Made by a program: the position numbers and the translations under genes
Source: CAYNRA01 sp046296415
GTDB lineage: Bacteria; Bacteroidota; Bacteroidia; Cytophagales; Spirosomataceae
Direction: 5' to 3'
DNA length: 64,000 nucleotides
Assembly: GCA_046296415.1 (NCBI GenBank)
Contig: JBKBLN010000002.1
Span: 248,001 to 312,000 of the forward strand
Part shown: piece by piece, positions 34,457 to 42,970 of the stretch
Position numbering within the stretch: the stretch's first letter is position 1
Layout of the letters: each line of letters opens with the position of its first letter
Notes under the pieces: generated by a model
Told to the model about the DNA's origin: nothing
The model's database searches: none
Seen by the model: the letters and a program-made list of their open reading frames with translations, nothing else

Positions 34457-36409
34457 ATGAAACAACTCCTCACCCTTGCCTTACTCGGATTATCTTGCCT
34501 CACGGCTCAAGGCCAAAGTTCGATTGATGTAAAAAGTCCCGATGAAAAATTGACGTTGACCGTTGCTATTCAGCAAGGCCGACCAACCTATTCCGTTCAA
34601 CTGGATGGACATGTTTTTCTTGGCTCGTCCCCTTTAGGATTGGTTAGTTCAGAAGGTGATTTTTCGAAAAATCTACGCCTTGTCAAACATCAAATTCAAC
34701 GGGTAACTGAGTTCTACACGTTAACTAAATCAAAGGTAAATCAAGTCAATTACCAAGCCAATCAGCTTGTATGTCAATGGATTAATGGTCAACAAGATAC
34801 GCTTTCGGCTATCTTCCAAGTAACCAATCGGGACGTGGCTTTTCGGTATTTATTGCACCAAAATGGAAGGCCTGCCGGTTCCAATGCCACTATTTTGAAG
34901 GAAGTGACTGGTTTTAAGTTGCCTAACCAAACCACCACTTTTCTAAGTCCTCAGGCACCTGCCTTGAGTGGTTGGGAAGAGACCAAGCCCTCGTATGAGG
35001 AAGAATACACACGGGATGAGTCTATAGGAACTCCCTCAAAATATGGACTGGGGTATACTTTTCCTGCCTTATTCCACCTAGGGTCAACGGGCTGGTTGCT
35101 GCTTTCAGAGACAGGGGTAGACCACCGGTATGTAGGAACCAAATTAAGTGAAGGAACAAAAGAGGGTCTATATACCATTTCTTTCCCAGAAAAAGAGGAA
35201 AATCGGGGACAAGGAGCTGCCACAGCCACTGCTACCCTACCTATGTTTACATCTTGGAAAACCATTACGGTAGGCTCAACTCTGGCTCCGATCGTGGAAT
35301 CTACGGTAGCCACCGATGTAGTCAAACCGATTCTAGAGTCAAAAAAATCGTTCCAAGTAGGTCGTGCAACCTGGAGTTGGATTGTTTGGCAAGATCCCAG
35401 CATCAATTATCAAGATCAACTTGCATTTATTGATTTGGCATCGTCTATGGCATGTGAACTTGTATTAATTGACGGAAACTGGGATGTAGAGATTGGAAGA
35501 GCCAAAATCGAGGAACTGGTTCGTTATGCCAAAAGCAAAGGTGTAGAAATCGCGTTGTGGTATAACTCCAATGGAAATTGGAACAAGGCTCCACAGACTC
35601 CGAAACAGCGGATGAATACCGTTGAGGCACGGCGAGAGGAGATGGCTTGGCTTCAGAAAATCGGAGTCAAGAGTATCAAAGTCGATTTTTTTGCGGGTGA
35701 TAAGCAAACCACTTTTCAGTTGTACCACGACATCCTGACCGATGCCACGGAGTTTGGTTTATCGGTAAATTTTCATGGCACAACGCTACCTCGGGGCTGG
35801 GAGCGCATGTACCCAAGTTTTGCGACGAGTGAGGCTGTTTTGGCCTCAGAAAACCTCGTTTTTCAGCAAGAATTTGCCGATCAATATGGGGTGACAGCTA
35901 CCTTATATCCTTTTACGCGCAATGCTGTGGCCTCAATGGACTTTGGGCCAGTCTTCCTAAATAAACGGCTGGATCGGACGCAAGAAAAAGGAACCCTCCG
36001 GCGAACGACGGATGCCTTTGAAATGGCCACAGCGGTTGTATTCTTTTCCTCCATCCAACATTGGGGATTAACGCCCAACAACCTCCATGAAGCTCCCCCG
36101 TTTTTATTGGATTACCTTCGAGCCATTCCGACCGTTTGGGATGAAACTCGATTTGTGGACGGTTACCCGGGCCAATATTGCGTACTTGCAAGAAGGAAAG
36201 GAGAAACCTGGTATGTCGCGGCTTTGAATGGAACCTCCCAAGAAAAAATTATGACCATGAGATTACCATTTCTGAAGGAAAAAAATCACCGAATCATCCT
36301 GGATGAGACGGGTCAAAAAGCCAAATTGGAGGAAATTTCCATAAACGAGCGCCAAGAAATTACGGTTCGATTGGCTCCTTTAGGAGGTGCTGTAGTAATT
36401 GGAAAGTAG
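34457..36409 (+). CDS. Glycoside hydrolase family 97 (alpha-galactosidase/glucosidase type)
   Basis: 650 residues with a signal peptide (MKQLLTLALLGLSCLTAQGQ), so periplasmic or surface-located. N-terminal beta-super-sandwich (about 22-280), a TIM barrel (about 285-560) and a C-terminal beta domain. In the barrel, Asp410 in IKVDFFAGD and Glu459 in TSEAVLASEN occupy the positions of the nucleophile and acid/base of retaining GH97 enzymes, as opposed to the inverting SusB type; this assignment is from memory. Own promoter and terminator, so monocistronic. No SusC/SusD pair is adjacent. Confidence 0.92.
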   Translation: MKQLLTLALLGLSCLTAQGQSSIDVKSPDEKLTLTVAIQQGRPTYSVQLDGHVFLGSSPLGLVSSEGDFSKNLRLVKHQIQRVTEFYTLTKSKVNQVNYQANQLVCQWINGQQDTLSAIFQVTNRDVAFRYLLHQNGRPAGSNATILKEVTGFKLPNQTTTFLSPQAPALSGWEETKPSYEEEYTRDESIGTPSKYGLGYTFPALFHLGSTGWLLLSETGVDHRYVGTKLSEGTKEGLYTISFPEKEENRGQGAATATATLPMFTSWKTITVGSTLAPIVESTVATDVVKPILESKKSFQVGRATWSWIVWQDPSINYQDQLAFIDLASSMACELVLIDGNWDVEIGRAKIEELVRYAKSKGVEIALWYNSNGNWNKAPQTPKQRMNTVEARREEMAWLQKIGVKSIKVDFFAGDKQTTFQLYHDILTDATEFGLSVNFHGTTLPRGWERMYPSFATSEAVLASENLVFQQEFADQYGVTATLYPFTRNAVASMDFGPVFLNKRLDRTQEKGTLRRTTDAFEMATAVVFFSSIQHWGLTPNNLHEAPPFLLDYLRAIPTVWDETRFVDGYPGQYCVLARRKGETWYVAALNGTSQEKIMTMRLPFLKEKNHRIILDETGQKAKLEEISINERQEITVRLAPLGGAVVIGK

Positions 36410-36419
36410 CCTAGTACAT

Positions 36420-36458
36420 AAAAAATTCCAATGGCATGGAAGGCCACTGGAATTTTTT
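36420..36458. terminator. Bidirectional terminator between GH97 and the PIG-L gene
   Basis: AAAAATTCCAATGGC and GCCACTGGAATTTTTT pair with one mismatch around a 7-base loop; A and T tracts on both sides serve the two converging genes. Confidence 0.85.
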
Positions 36459-36475
36459 AGGATTGACCCAATTCC

Positions 36476-38953
36476 TTATTTTCGTTTAGGAATGGACAAT
36501 AGATTGGCAAATAAGCGATAAGCGCCAGGAACACCCGCAGGAAGCTGGCGGAAAAAGGCTAAGCCGGTAAATACATAATTCCCTTTTCCATACGGTGCAT
36601 ACAATAAAGAGCCCTCTTGAGCGGTTTCTTGGCCGTCTTTCATCGAAAAGATGGTTTGGTAGTCGGGAGACCATTTTTCTGCAAAATACAAGCCCCTTTC
36701 CTGAACCCAACCTGTAAAATCGGAGGCACTTATTTTATTTGGGAATTGTAAAATTGGATGCTGTGGGTACATAATTTGAACTTCAGCTTCTTCATCTGTC
36801 ACGCGTCCCCGCCCGATTTCAAATGGGAAAGGCCCTAACTGTTGCGCTTTGGGCATGCCATAAAATGCACGAGTTTGGTATTGAGTAACTACATTACCCC
36901 CATTTTTAACGTATTCGTTCAGTTTATCGACATAATTTGGCAACCAATCCTCTGTGTTATAGGCTCGCACACCCACAACGATCGCATCAAATTCGGTAAG
37001 AGATTGGGTCATGCTGCTTTCTTTAAGCATCGTCACGTCGTATCCAATTTGTTCAAGAGCCGCAGGCACTTCATCCCCTGCACCGGCGATGTACCCAATT
37101 TTATTTCCTACCTTCTGGATGTTCATTTTGATAGCTCTTGCCTCAGCAGGTGGAAATGTGTGAAGTTCTGGAATATGCTCGTACGAAATCGTATGGTATC
37201 CTTGCTTATACACTTGATTTCCGATCGTCGCCACCGCCTGAATCCTCACTTCTTCGCTGGGTTTTGAACTTGGGGTCAAACTAAACGTAACTATCTTTTC
37301 TTCGCCTTTTTTATCTATCTGGACCACCTGTTTTTCGGGAGTTGCTTTCCAACCTGAAGGCACCTGCAAAGATACGGTGGTCGATACTTTATCTTTAGCA
37401 GCCCGAACCACCACAGCCACAGGTTTGGGTTTTACCTGATCAAAGGTCAGGACTTTTTGGCGGAAGGTCATGGTCACGGGTGGTTGAATTTCAAAATACC
37501 GGTAGATTTCACCTCTCGAAGGTTCAACGTACTTATTTTGAATCGGTAAACTCAATTGAAACGTCTCACCTTCTAATTGAACAATTAAATCGGCATGCAA
37601 CGAAGCCGGAGCCATCGGCATACCAATTTGTTCCGGATTCTCGACTTGATAAAAGCCTTTCTCTGGCGTTTTCTTTAACCAATAGGGTTGAGTGATCGGG
37701 AAATTATCCGGAATGCGGAGATCCAAGGCCAACTCAGTCAATTTATTTTGAGGTAGTTGAATAGATACGCTGGAATCCTTGGCTAATTCAGGAATTTTTA
37801 GGCCGAGAAGCTTCATTTGACCAGTACCACGCGGATTCACCTGAACAAATACCTTGATCATCTCACCTTGCGCTACATAAGGATAACTGGCGGTGGCTTC
37901 GGTCCAAATACCGGCACATGCCAAGATAATTTGAGTCAGTTGTTTCTTTTTATAGTTTACAATCGCCAGGTTGGAGGGTAGCTGATCCAATTTCTTTTTA
38001 ACGGCAATCAAACCAGGTAGACTTGCCGAAGGGTTCATGAATGAAAACTGTTGGATCACACGATCCACTAAGGTTCCTATTTCTTCTCCGTTGGGAATTC
38101 GCTTCCAAGAAACGTCAATCCCATCGAATAAATCTTTCTCGGCCCTGTCACCTTTTACATGAAGAGCGTAGTCAGTTCGTTGATCTCGAACTTTGGCAGA
38201 TCCAAAACCTTGAGACCGGTGCTGACTTCTGGCATCCGCGGCAATTTCTCCATACGATTTTCCTAATATAGGATTATATCCTCCAAGCTGTACTGGAATA
38301 AAGGAGTTTTCCGAAGGTTGGTCATTTTGAAAACCTGGGCTGTAGGAATTCCACACCAGGCGCTTGGGCTTCCAAATCGATACAAATTTTAACTGCTCTG
38401 GAAAACGAGTGGGATCTCCTGCCGCATCAAATGCCTCAGCAGAAAGGACTGCGGAGGCGGAATGATGCCCATGACCTGCCCGACTATCGGGCGGAAAACG
38501 ATTGACCATGACATCCGGTTGAAAGGACCGGATTGCCCAAACTAGATCGTGTAACACCTTTTCTTTTCCCCAAGTAAGTAGGGCTTCCTCTGTTGTCTTG
38601 GTGAAGCCGAAATCCACCGCTCGAGAGAAAAACTGCTCCCCTCCGTCTCGTTTCCGTGCTTCCAATAGTTCGTGGGTGCGGAGTAAACCTACATTTTCTC
38701 CCTGCTCCGCCCCGATCAAATTTTGCCCACCATCACCCCGTGTCAATGCTATGTAGCCAGTTCTTACTTTCTTTTCGTTGGATAAATAGGTGATAAATAA
38801 GGTATTTTCATCATCAGGATGAGCCGCCACATACAAGGCAGTCCCCACCACTTGAAACTTCTGTAATTCATGGAGGATCTCTTGGCTTCCCACCGGCTGA
38901 CGTTGTGCAAGCGAGCAACTCACCCAAAAACAGAGGGCAATTACTTTTTTCAT
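36476..38953 (-). CDS. Secreted PIG-L/LmbE family deacetylase, multidomain
   Basis: 825 residues with a signal peptide (MKKVIALCFWVSCSLAQRQ). The N-terminal PIG-L domain (about 35-250) has the zinc motif VAAHPDDEN (His45, Asp48) and HGHHSAS, so it should remove acetyl groups from amino sugars. The middle (about 330-620) is beta-rich with a Pro-rich linker, and the last 190 residues resemble a glutamine-amidotransferase/ThuA-like fold (GYIAGAGDEVPAALEQIGYD, FDAIVVGVRAYNTEDW) without a visible catalytic Cys. Such three-part proteins are common in Bacteroidota. Substrate unknown. Confidence 0.88.
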   Translation of the reverse strand: MKKVIALCFWVSCSLAQRQPVGSQEILHELQKFQVVGTALYVAAHPDDENTLFITYLSNEKKVRTGYIALTRGDGGQNLIGAEQGENVGLLRTHELLEARKRDGGEQFFSRAVDFGFTKTTEEALLTWGKEKVLHDLVWAIRSFQPDVMVNRFPPDSRAGHGHHSASAVLSAEAFDAAGDPTRFPEQLKFVSIWKPKRLVWNSYSPGFQNDQPSENSFIPVQLGGYNPILGKSYGEIAADARSQHRSQGFGSAKVRDQRTDYALHVKGDRAEKDLFDGIDVSWKRIPNGEEIGTLVDRVIQQFSFMNPSASLPGLIAVKKKLDQLPSNLAIVNYKKKQLTQIILACAGIWTEATASYPYVAQGEMIKVFVQVNPRGTGQMKLLGLKIPELAKDSSVSIQLPQNKLTELALDLRIPDNFPITQPYWLKKTPEKGFYQVENPEQIGMPMAPASLHADLIVQLEGETFQLSLPIQNKYVEPSRGEIYRYFEIQPPVTMTFRQKVLTFDQVKPKPVAVVVRAAKDKVSTTVSLQVPSGWKATPEKQVVQIDKKGEEKIVTFSLTPSSKPSEEVRIQAVATIGNQVYKQGYHTISYEHIPELHTFPPAEARAIKMNIQKVGNKIGYIAGAGDEVPAALEQIGYDVTMLKESSMTQSLTEFDAIVVGVRAYNTEDWLPNYVDKLNEYVKNGGNVVTQYQTRAFYGMPKAQQLGPFPFEIGRGRVTDEEAEVQIMYPQHPILQFPNKISASDFTGWVQERGLYFAEKWSPDYQTIFSMKDGQETAQEGSLLYAPYGKGNYVFTGLAFFRQLPAGVPGAYRLFANLLSIPKRK

Positions 38954-39059
38954 AAAGGGTAATGGTAAGGTATTGGTCTCATGTATTTTTTAACAGCGTA
39001 AATCTAGAAAAAGATTCGATAGTCTACTCAATTAAAACCATGCATATTGAATACACCTG

Positions 39060-39084
39060 TCGACAAATTATACCACATTGTCGA
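39060..39084. repeat. Inverted repeat upstream of hppA
   Basis: TCGACAA (39060-39066) and TTGTCGA (39078-39084), perfect 7-bp arms with an 11-bp spacer, located in the 246-bp region shared by the divergent PIG-L and hppA genes. The rest of that region holds the hppA -7 box and AT-rich sequence. Confidence 0.4.
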
Positions 39085-39147
39085 AATGAAGGAAAAAATG
39101 ATTTCAAATTAATCAATTGAAAAACTTTCATAATTCGCTTTTCCCTC

Positions 39148-39155
39148 TATTTTTG
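39148..39155 (+). promoter_or_regulatory. -7 box of hppA
   Basis: TATTTTTG, a perfect TAnnTTTG match, 44 bp before the ATG at 39200. Confidence 0.55.
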
Positions 39156-39199
39156 TGAACTATTCAAAGATTTTTTTTCACTAACCTGAACTCACTTTT

Positions 39200-41407
39200 A
39201 TGAATTCAATTGTTTACTTGGTACCTGCCTTCGGTCTGGTTGGGCTTCTTTACACGGCTTGGAAGTTCAACTGGGTAGCGCGTCAAGAAGCCGGAGATGA
39301 AAACATGCAACGGTTATCCGGATATATTGCGGATGGCGCTATTGCATTTTTAAAAGCCGAATGGCGGATTTTAACCATGTTTGCCATCCCAACGGCACTC
39401 GTCCTGGCGTGGCTTGGCATGGATGAAGGCACCCCTGAAAACCCCATTCATTCCTCCCCTCTTATTGCCGTTGCATTTTTAATCGGTGCTATTTTTTCTG
39501 CAGTTGCAGGTTATATTGGAATGCGGATTGCCACGAAAGCCAACGTACGTACAGCTCAAGCGGCACGGACGTCCCTGGCCAAAGCACTACAGGTATCCTT
39601 TACCGGTGGAGCGGTTATGGGAATGGGGGTCGCTGGCTTAGCGGTACTAGGTTTAGGTGGACTTTTCATCATTTTTTATCAACTTTTTGCAGCTGGTAAA
39701 GGCCTTACCTCCATGGAAATGAAAACAGCCATCGAGGTTTTAGCAGGTTTCTCTCTCGGAGCCGAATCCATTGCTTTGTTTGCCCGCGTCGGTGGTGGAA
39801 TCTACACCAAGGCAGCAGATGTGGGCGCCGACCTCGTTGGAAAAGTGGAGGCCGGCATTCCCGAGGATGACGTGCGTAACCCAGCCACCATCGCAGATAA
39901 CGTGGGCGATAACGTCGGGGATGTTGCTGGTATGGGAGCTGACTTATTTGGATCCTATGTGGCTACCATTCTAGCCACGATGGTTTTGGGGCAGGAAATT
40001 GAAGTGACCGACCAATACGGTGGATTCTCTCCGGTTCTATTACCAATGCTAATTGCCGGGGTTGGCCTGATTGCCTCCATGATCTCTACCTTCATGGTAC
40101 GGGTAAAAAATGAAACCGATTCGGTTCAAAATGCATTAAATCTTGGAAACTGGGCTTCCATTGTTATTACCTTGGTAGCATGTTATTTATTAACCTCCAC
40201 ACTTTTACCTGAAACATTGGTCTTACGTGGATTTGAATTCACCTCCACCGGCGTCTTTGCTGCCATTGTCGTTGGTTTAGTGGTGGGTGCTCTTATGTCC
40301 ATTATAACGGAATACTACACGGCTATGGGGAAAAGACCTGTTGACTCCATTGTTCAAAAATCAGGCACTGGCCACGCAACCAACATCATTGGAGGGTTAG
40401 CCGTGGGTATGGAATCAACCGTTCTTCCTATCATAGTATTGGCTGCGGGGATTATCTTCTCGTATTCATTTGCTGGTTTGTATGGTGTGTCGATCGCCGC
40501 CGCTGGCATGATGGCTACCACAGCCATGCAATTAGCTATTGACGCTTTTGGCCCAATTGCTGATAATGCAGGCGGTATTGCCGAAATGTCGCAACTCGAT
40601 CCACAAGTGCGGGAAAGAACTGACAACCTTGATGCAGTTGGAAATACCACAGCGGCTACTGGAAAAGGCTTTGCAATTGCCTCGGCAGCTTTAACTTCCT
40701 TGGCCCTTTTCGCGGCTTTTGTGGGCATTGCCGGCATTGACGCGATCGACATTTACAAAGCACCTGTTTTGGCGGGATTGTTTATTGGCGGTATGATTCC
40801 GTTCATTTTCTCTGCCCTGTGTATTTCAGCCGTAGGAAAAGCGGCCATGGAAATGGTGAATGAAGTTCGTCGCCAATTCCGTGAAATTCCAGGCATCATG
40901 GAATACAAAGCCCAGCCGGAATATGAAAAATGCGTAGAAATATCGACTCAGGCTTCCATACGCCAGATGATTCTTCCAGGAGCTATTGCCATTGTAGTGC
41001 CAATTTTGATTGGTTTTGGATTCAAAGGTGTATTCGAAACCACTAGCTCAGCGGAGATCTTGGGAGGACTTTTAGCGGGTGTTACAGTCTCTGGTGTCCT
41101 AATGGGTATGTTCCAGTCCAACGCTGGTGGGGCTTGGGATAATGCAAAAAAATCATTCGAAAAAGGTGTCGTGATCAATGGTGAGACCTTTTACAAAAAA
41201 TCGGAGCCACACAAAGCCTCCGTGACGGGAGATACGGTGGGGGATCCATTTAAAGATACCTCAGGACCTTCCATGAACATTTTGATCAAGTTAATGTCCA
41301 TTGTTTCCTTGGTCATTGCACCCTACATCGCCGTTCCAAAAGCAGGGGTGGCCGAGAAACAACTTCTCGAAAAAGCCCCTAAAGTGGTTCAGCTGGTAAA
41401 AAAATAA
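39200..41407 (+). CDS. hppA: Membrane-bound ion-translocating pyrophosphatase HppA
   Basis: 735 residues, about 16 membrane helices. Hydrolyses pyrophosphate and pumps H+ and/or Na+. The catalytic loop reads TKAADVGADLVGKVEAGIPE followed by DDVRNPATIADNVGDNVGDV, holding the Asp residues that bind Mg-PPi; the second Asp/Lys-rich loop is near the C terminus (NAGGAWDNAKKSFEKG). Ala, not Lys, in GNTTAATGKGF marks the K+-dependent class. Whether it pumps Na+ cannot be decided by eye. Monocistronic, with its own promoter and terminator. Confidence 0.95.
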   Translation: MNSIVYLVPAFGLVGLLYTAWKFNWVARQEAGDENMQRLSGYIADGAIAFLKAEWRILTMFAIPTALVLAWLGMDEGTPENPIHSSPLIAVAFLIGAIFSAVAGYIGMRIATKANVRTAQAARTSLAKALQVSFTGGAVMGMGVAGLAVLGLGGLFIIFYQLFAAGKGLTSMEMKTAIEVLAGFSLGAESIALFARVGGGIYTKAADVGADLVGKVEAGIPEDDVRNPATIADNVGDNVGDVAGMGADLFGSYVATILATMVLGQEIEVTDQYGGFSPVLLPMLIAGVGLIASMISTFMVRVKNETDSVQNALNLGNWASIVITLVACYLLTSTLLPETLVLRGFEFTSTGVFAAIVVGLVVGALMSIITEYYTAMGKRPVDSIVQKSGTGHATNIIGGLAVGMESTVLPIIVLAAGIIFSYSFAGLYGVSIAAAGMMATTAMQLAIDAFGPIADNAGGIAEMSQLDPQVRERTDNLDAVGNTTAATGKGFAIASAALTSLALFAAFVGIAGIDAIDIYKAPVLAGLFIGGMIPFIFSALCISAVGKAAMEMVNEVRRQFREIPGIMEYKAQPEYEKCVEISTQASIRQMILPGAIAIVVPILIGFGFKGVFETTSSAEILGGLLAGVTVSGVLMGMFQSNAGGAWDNAKKSFEKGVVINGETFYKKSEPHKASVTGDTVGDPFKDTSGPSMNILIKLMSIVSLVIAPYIAVPKAGVAEKQLLEKAPKVVQLVKK

Positions 41408-41410
41408 GAA

Positions 41411-41444
41411 AAAAAATAGTCGGTCAAGGCCGACTATTTTTTTT
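41411..41444. terminator. Bidirectional terminator between hppA and the XRE gene
   Basis: AAAAAATAGTCGG (41411-41423), 6-base loop, CCGACTATTTTTT (41430-41442). The minus-strand gene ends inside it: its last codons (SRP and stop) are read from the hairpin. Confidence 0.9.
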
Positions 41445-42266
41445 GATTCGATTCAACTCAAACTGTAATTCCTCCACGAGCTCGGTTACTTTGGTCAAGG
41501 AAGGTGGTGGTGGCGGAACTTGCCAAACAAAATATCCTTTCATCGACCACGCCTCTACAATATCCTTCACTTCAATTTCCCGAGGAGACACACCATCCAA
41601 ATCGCTCACTAATAGGTAATTTCCTTTACTTTTAATTTGATTGTAGAGGCGTCTGTAGATCAACCCGTAAGGTTTAGTTTCGAGAATAAAGTAGTGTCCA
41701 TCCGGAAGTGAGAGCAGATCTGAAATAGGTTCACCCACCACCCAAGCCTCGGCGATGGGGAAGTCAGTCACTTTTTCAAAAGCTCTCGACTGCGGGGAAC
41801 CCGAATAGCCCGGAAATACGGAGGTTGCTGGATGATGGGAATAGGCCATGGGAGTTGGCTTGGGAGACTCAACGGGCATTAACTCTACCTTCGTCCGAGT
41901 TTCTACTGGTACTTCAAACCGAGGAGACTCCACGACCGTTGGCTGAGGATCTTTTTTTACAGGCGGAAGTAGTTCATCGAGTAATTCCGTCACTTTTCTG
42001 GGTTCTGGAATAGGATTTCTTTTTTCGAATCCAAGCGTTATGTCGGGCGTTTCACGCATTCGACGGATGTCTTGCTTGATCAAAGCATCGACACTTACCC
42101 CAAACGATTGAGCGATTAATTTCAGTTTATCGAGAGGAGGATTGGCTCGGGCCTCCTCATATGCGCCGAGCAAAGAGCGTTTGATCCCAATTCGCGATGA
42201 AAATTGCTCCTGAGTCAGGCGATTCAGATTTCGTAGGTATTTAATATTTTCACTAATAATTGACAT
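41424..42266 (-). CDS. XRE-family transcriptional regulator with degenerate S24-like domain
   Basis: 280 residues. N-terminal helix-turn-helix (about 5-65: LRNLNRLTQEQFSSRIGIKR, YEEARANPPLDKLKLIAQSF). A Pro-rich linker (about 90-150) leads to a domain that resembles the LexA/CI-type S24 fold (LIYRRLYNQIKSKGNYLLVS, VKDIVEAWSMKGYFVW). The usual catalytic Ser motif (GDSM) is absent and the Lys of VYKR is Arg here, so self-cleavage is not expected; a ligand- or partner-sensing role is inferred. A dyad overlapping its promoter suggests autoregulation. Confidence 0.85.
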   Translation of the reverse strand: MSIISENIKYLRNLNRLTQEQFSSRIGIKRSLLGAYEEARANPPLDKLKLIAQSFGVSVDALIKQDIRRMRETPDITLGFEKRNPIPEPRKVTELLDELLPPVKKDPQPTVVESPRFEVPVETRTKVELMPVESPKPTPMAYSHHPATSVFPGYSGSPQSRAFEKVTDFPIAEAWVVGEPISDLLSLPDGHYFILETKPYGLIYRRLYNQIKSKGNYLLVSDLDGVSPREIEVKDIVEAWSMKGYFVWQVPPPPPSLTKVTELVEELQFELNRIKKNSRP

Positions 42267-42276
42267 GGACTAGCTC

Positions 42277-42284
42277 CAAAGTTA
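42277..42284 (-). promoter_or_regulatory. -7 box of the XRE regulator
   Basis: TAACTTTG on the minus strand, a perfect TAnnTTTG match ten bases before the ATG at 42266; predicted very short leader. Confidence 0.6.
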
Positions 42285-42298
42285 GGTTTGGCATGTAA

Positions 42299-42316
42299 AT
42301 CTAGTCTAAACTAGAT
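42299..42316. promoter_or_regulatory. Candidate operator of the XRE regulator
   Basis: ATCTAGT and ACTAGAT, perfect 7-bp arms with a 4-bp spacer. It starts 14 bp upstream of the -7 box and covers the expected -33 region. An ACTAG sequence recurs near the start codon (42268-42272). Confidence 0.5.
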
Positions 42317-42363
42317 CAATTTTAGAAATTAGTAAAAAAAATAGCTGAGAAACATCGGAAACC

Positions 42364-42903
42364 TTATCCTAATGTTTCGATAACAAGGTTATGATTGGTG
42401 TAAATACAAATATCAGCCGCTATATGCAAGCCTTCTTCTACCATTTGTTGTGCGGTTAGGTGAGCTGCATGTTTTTTCAAAGCAATTGCTGCCGATTGGG
42501 CGTACATACTTCCCGAGCCAATGGAAGCCACCTCGTTGTCTGGCTCTAGCACATCGCCCGTTCCCGAAATCACTAAAATTTCTTCCCGATTCGCTACGAT
42601 CATCATGGCCTCCAATCGGCGTAAATACCGGTCTGTGCGCCAATCCTTGGCCAGCTCAATAGCTGCTCGCTTCATATTTCCACCATAGGCCGCTAACTTC
42701 TCCTCAAATTTTTCCATTAAGGTGAAGGCATCGGCTGTGGAACCGGCAAATCCAGCCAGAACCTCCCCTTGAGCAAGCCGACGGACTTTACGAACATTCG
42801 ACTTCGCTACGGTATTGCCCATGGTAGCTTGTCCGTCTGCACCAATGCATATTTGTCCATTGTGCTTGATCCCTAAAACTGTGGTTGCGTGTATTTTTTC
42901 CAT
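42364..42903 (-). CDS. hslV: ATP-dependent protease peptidase subunit HslV
   Basis: 179 residues. Proteasome-beta-like threonine peptidase that works with the HslU ATPase. The nucleophile is Thr7 after removal of MEKIHA (TTVLGIKHNG); Lys and Asp of the active site lie in GADGQATMGN and NVRKVRRL. The end of the chain carries ICIYTNHNLVIETLG. hslU is not in the window, as is common in Bacteroidota. A TATTTTG sequence about 27 bp upstream is one base short of the -7 consensus. Confidence 0.96.
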   Translation of the reverse strand: MEKIHATTVLGIKHNGQICIGADGQATMGNTVAKSNVRKVRRLAQGEVLAGFAGSTADAFTLMEKFEEKLAAYGGNMKRAAIELAKDWRTDRYLRRLEAMMIVANREEILVISGTGDVLEPDNEVASIGSGSMYAQSAAIALKKHAAHLTAQQMVEEGLHIAADICIYTNHNLVIETLG

Positions 42904-42923
42904 GGATTAATTGGGTTATTGAC

Positions 42924-42953
42924 AAAATAGGCCACCCGAGGGCGGCCTATTTT
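42924..42953 (-). terminator. Terminator after pdhC
   Basis: AAAATAGGCC and GGCCTATTTT, perfect 10-bp arms with a 10-base inner part that can extend by GGC/CCA pairing. Lies between pdhC and hslV on the minus strand. Confidence 0.8.
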
Positions 42954-42970
42954 CTAGTTATGATTTGGTC

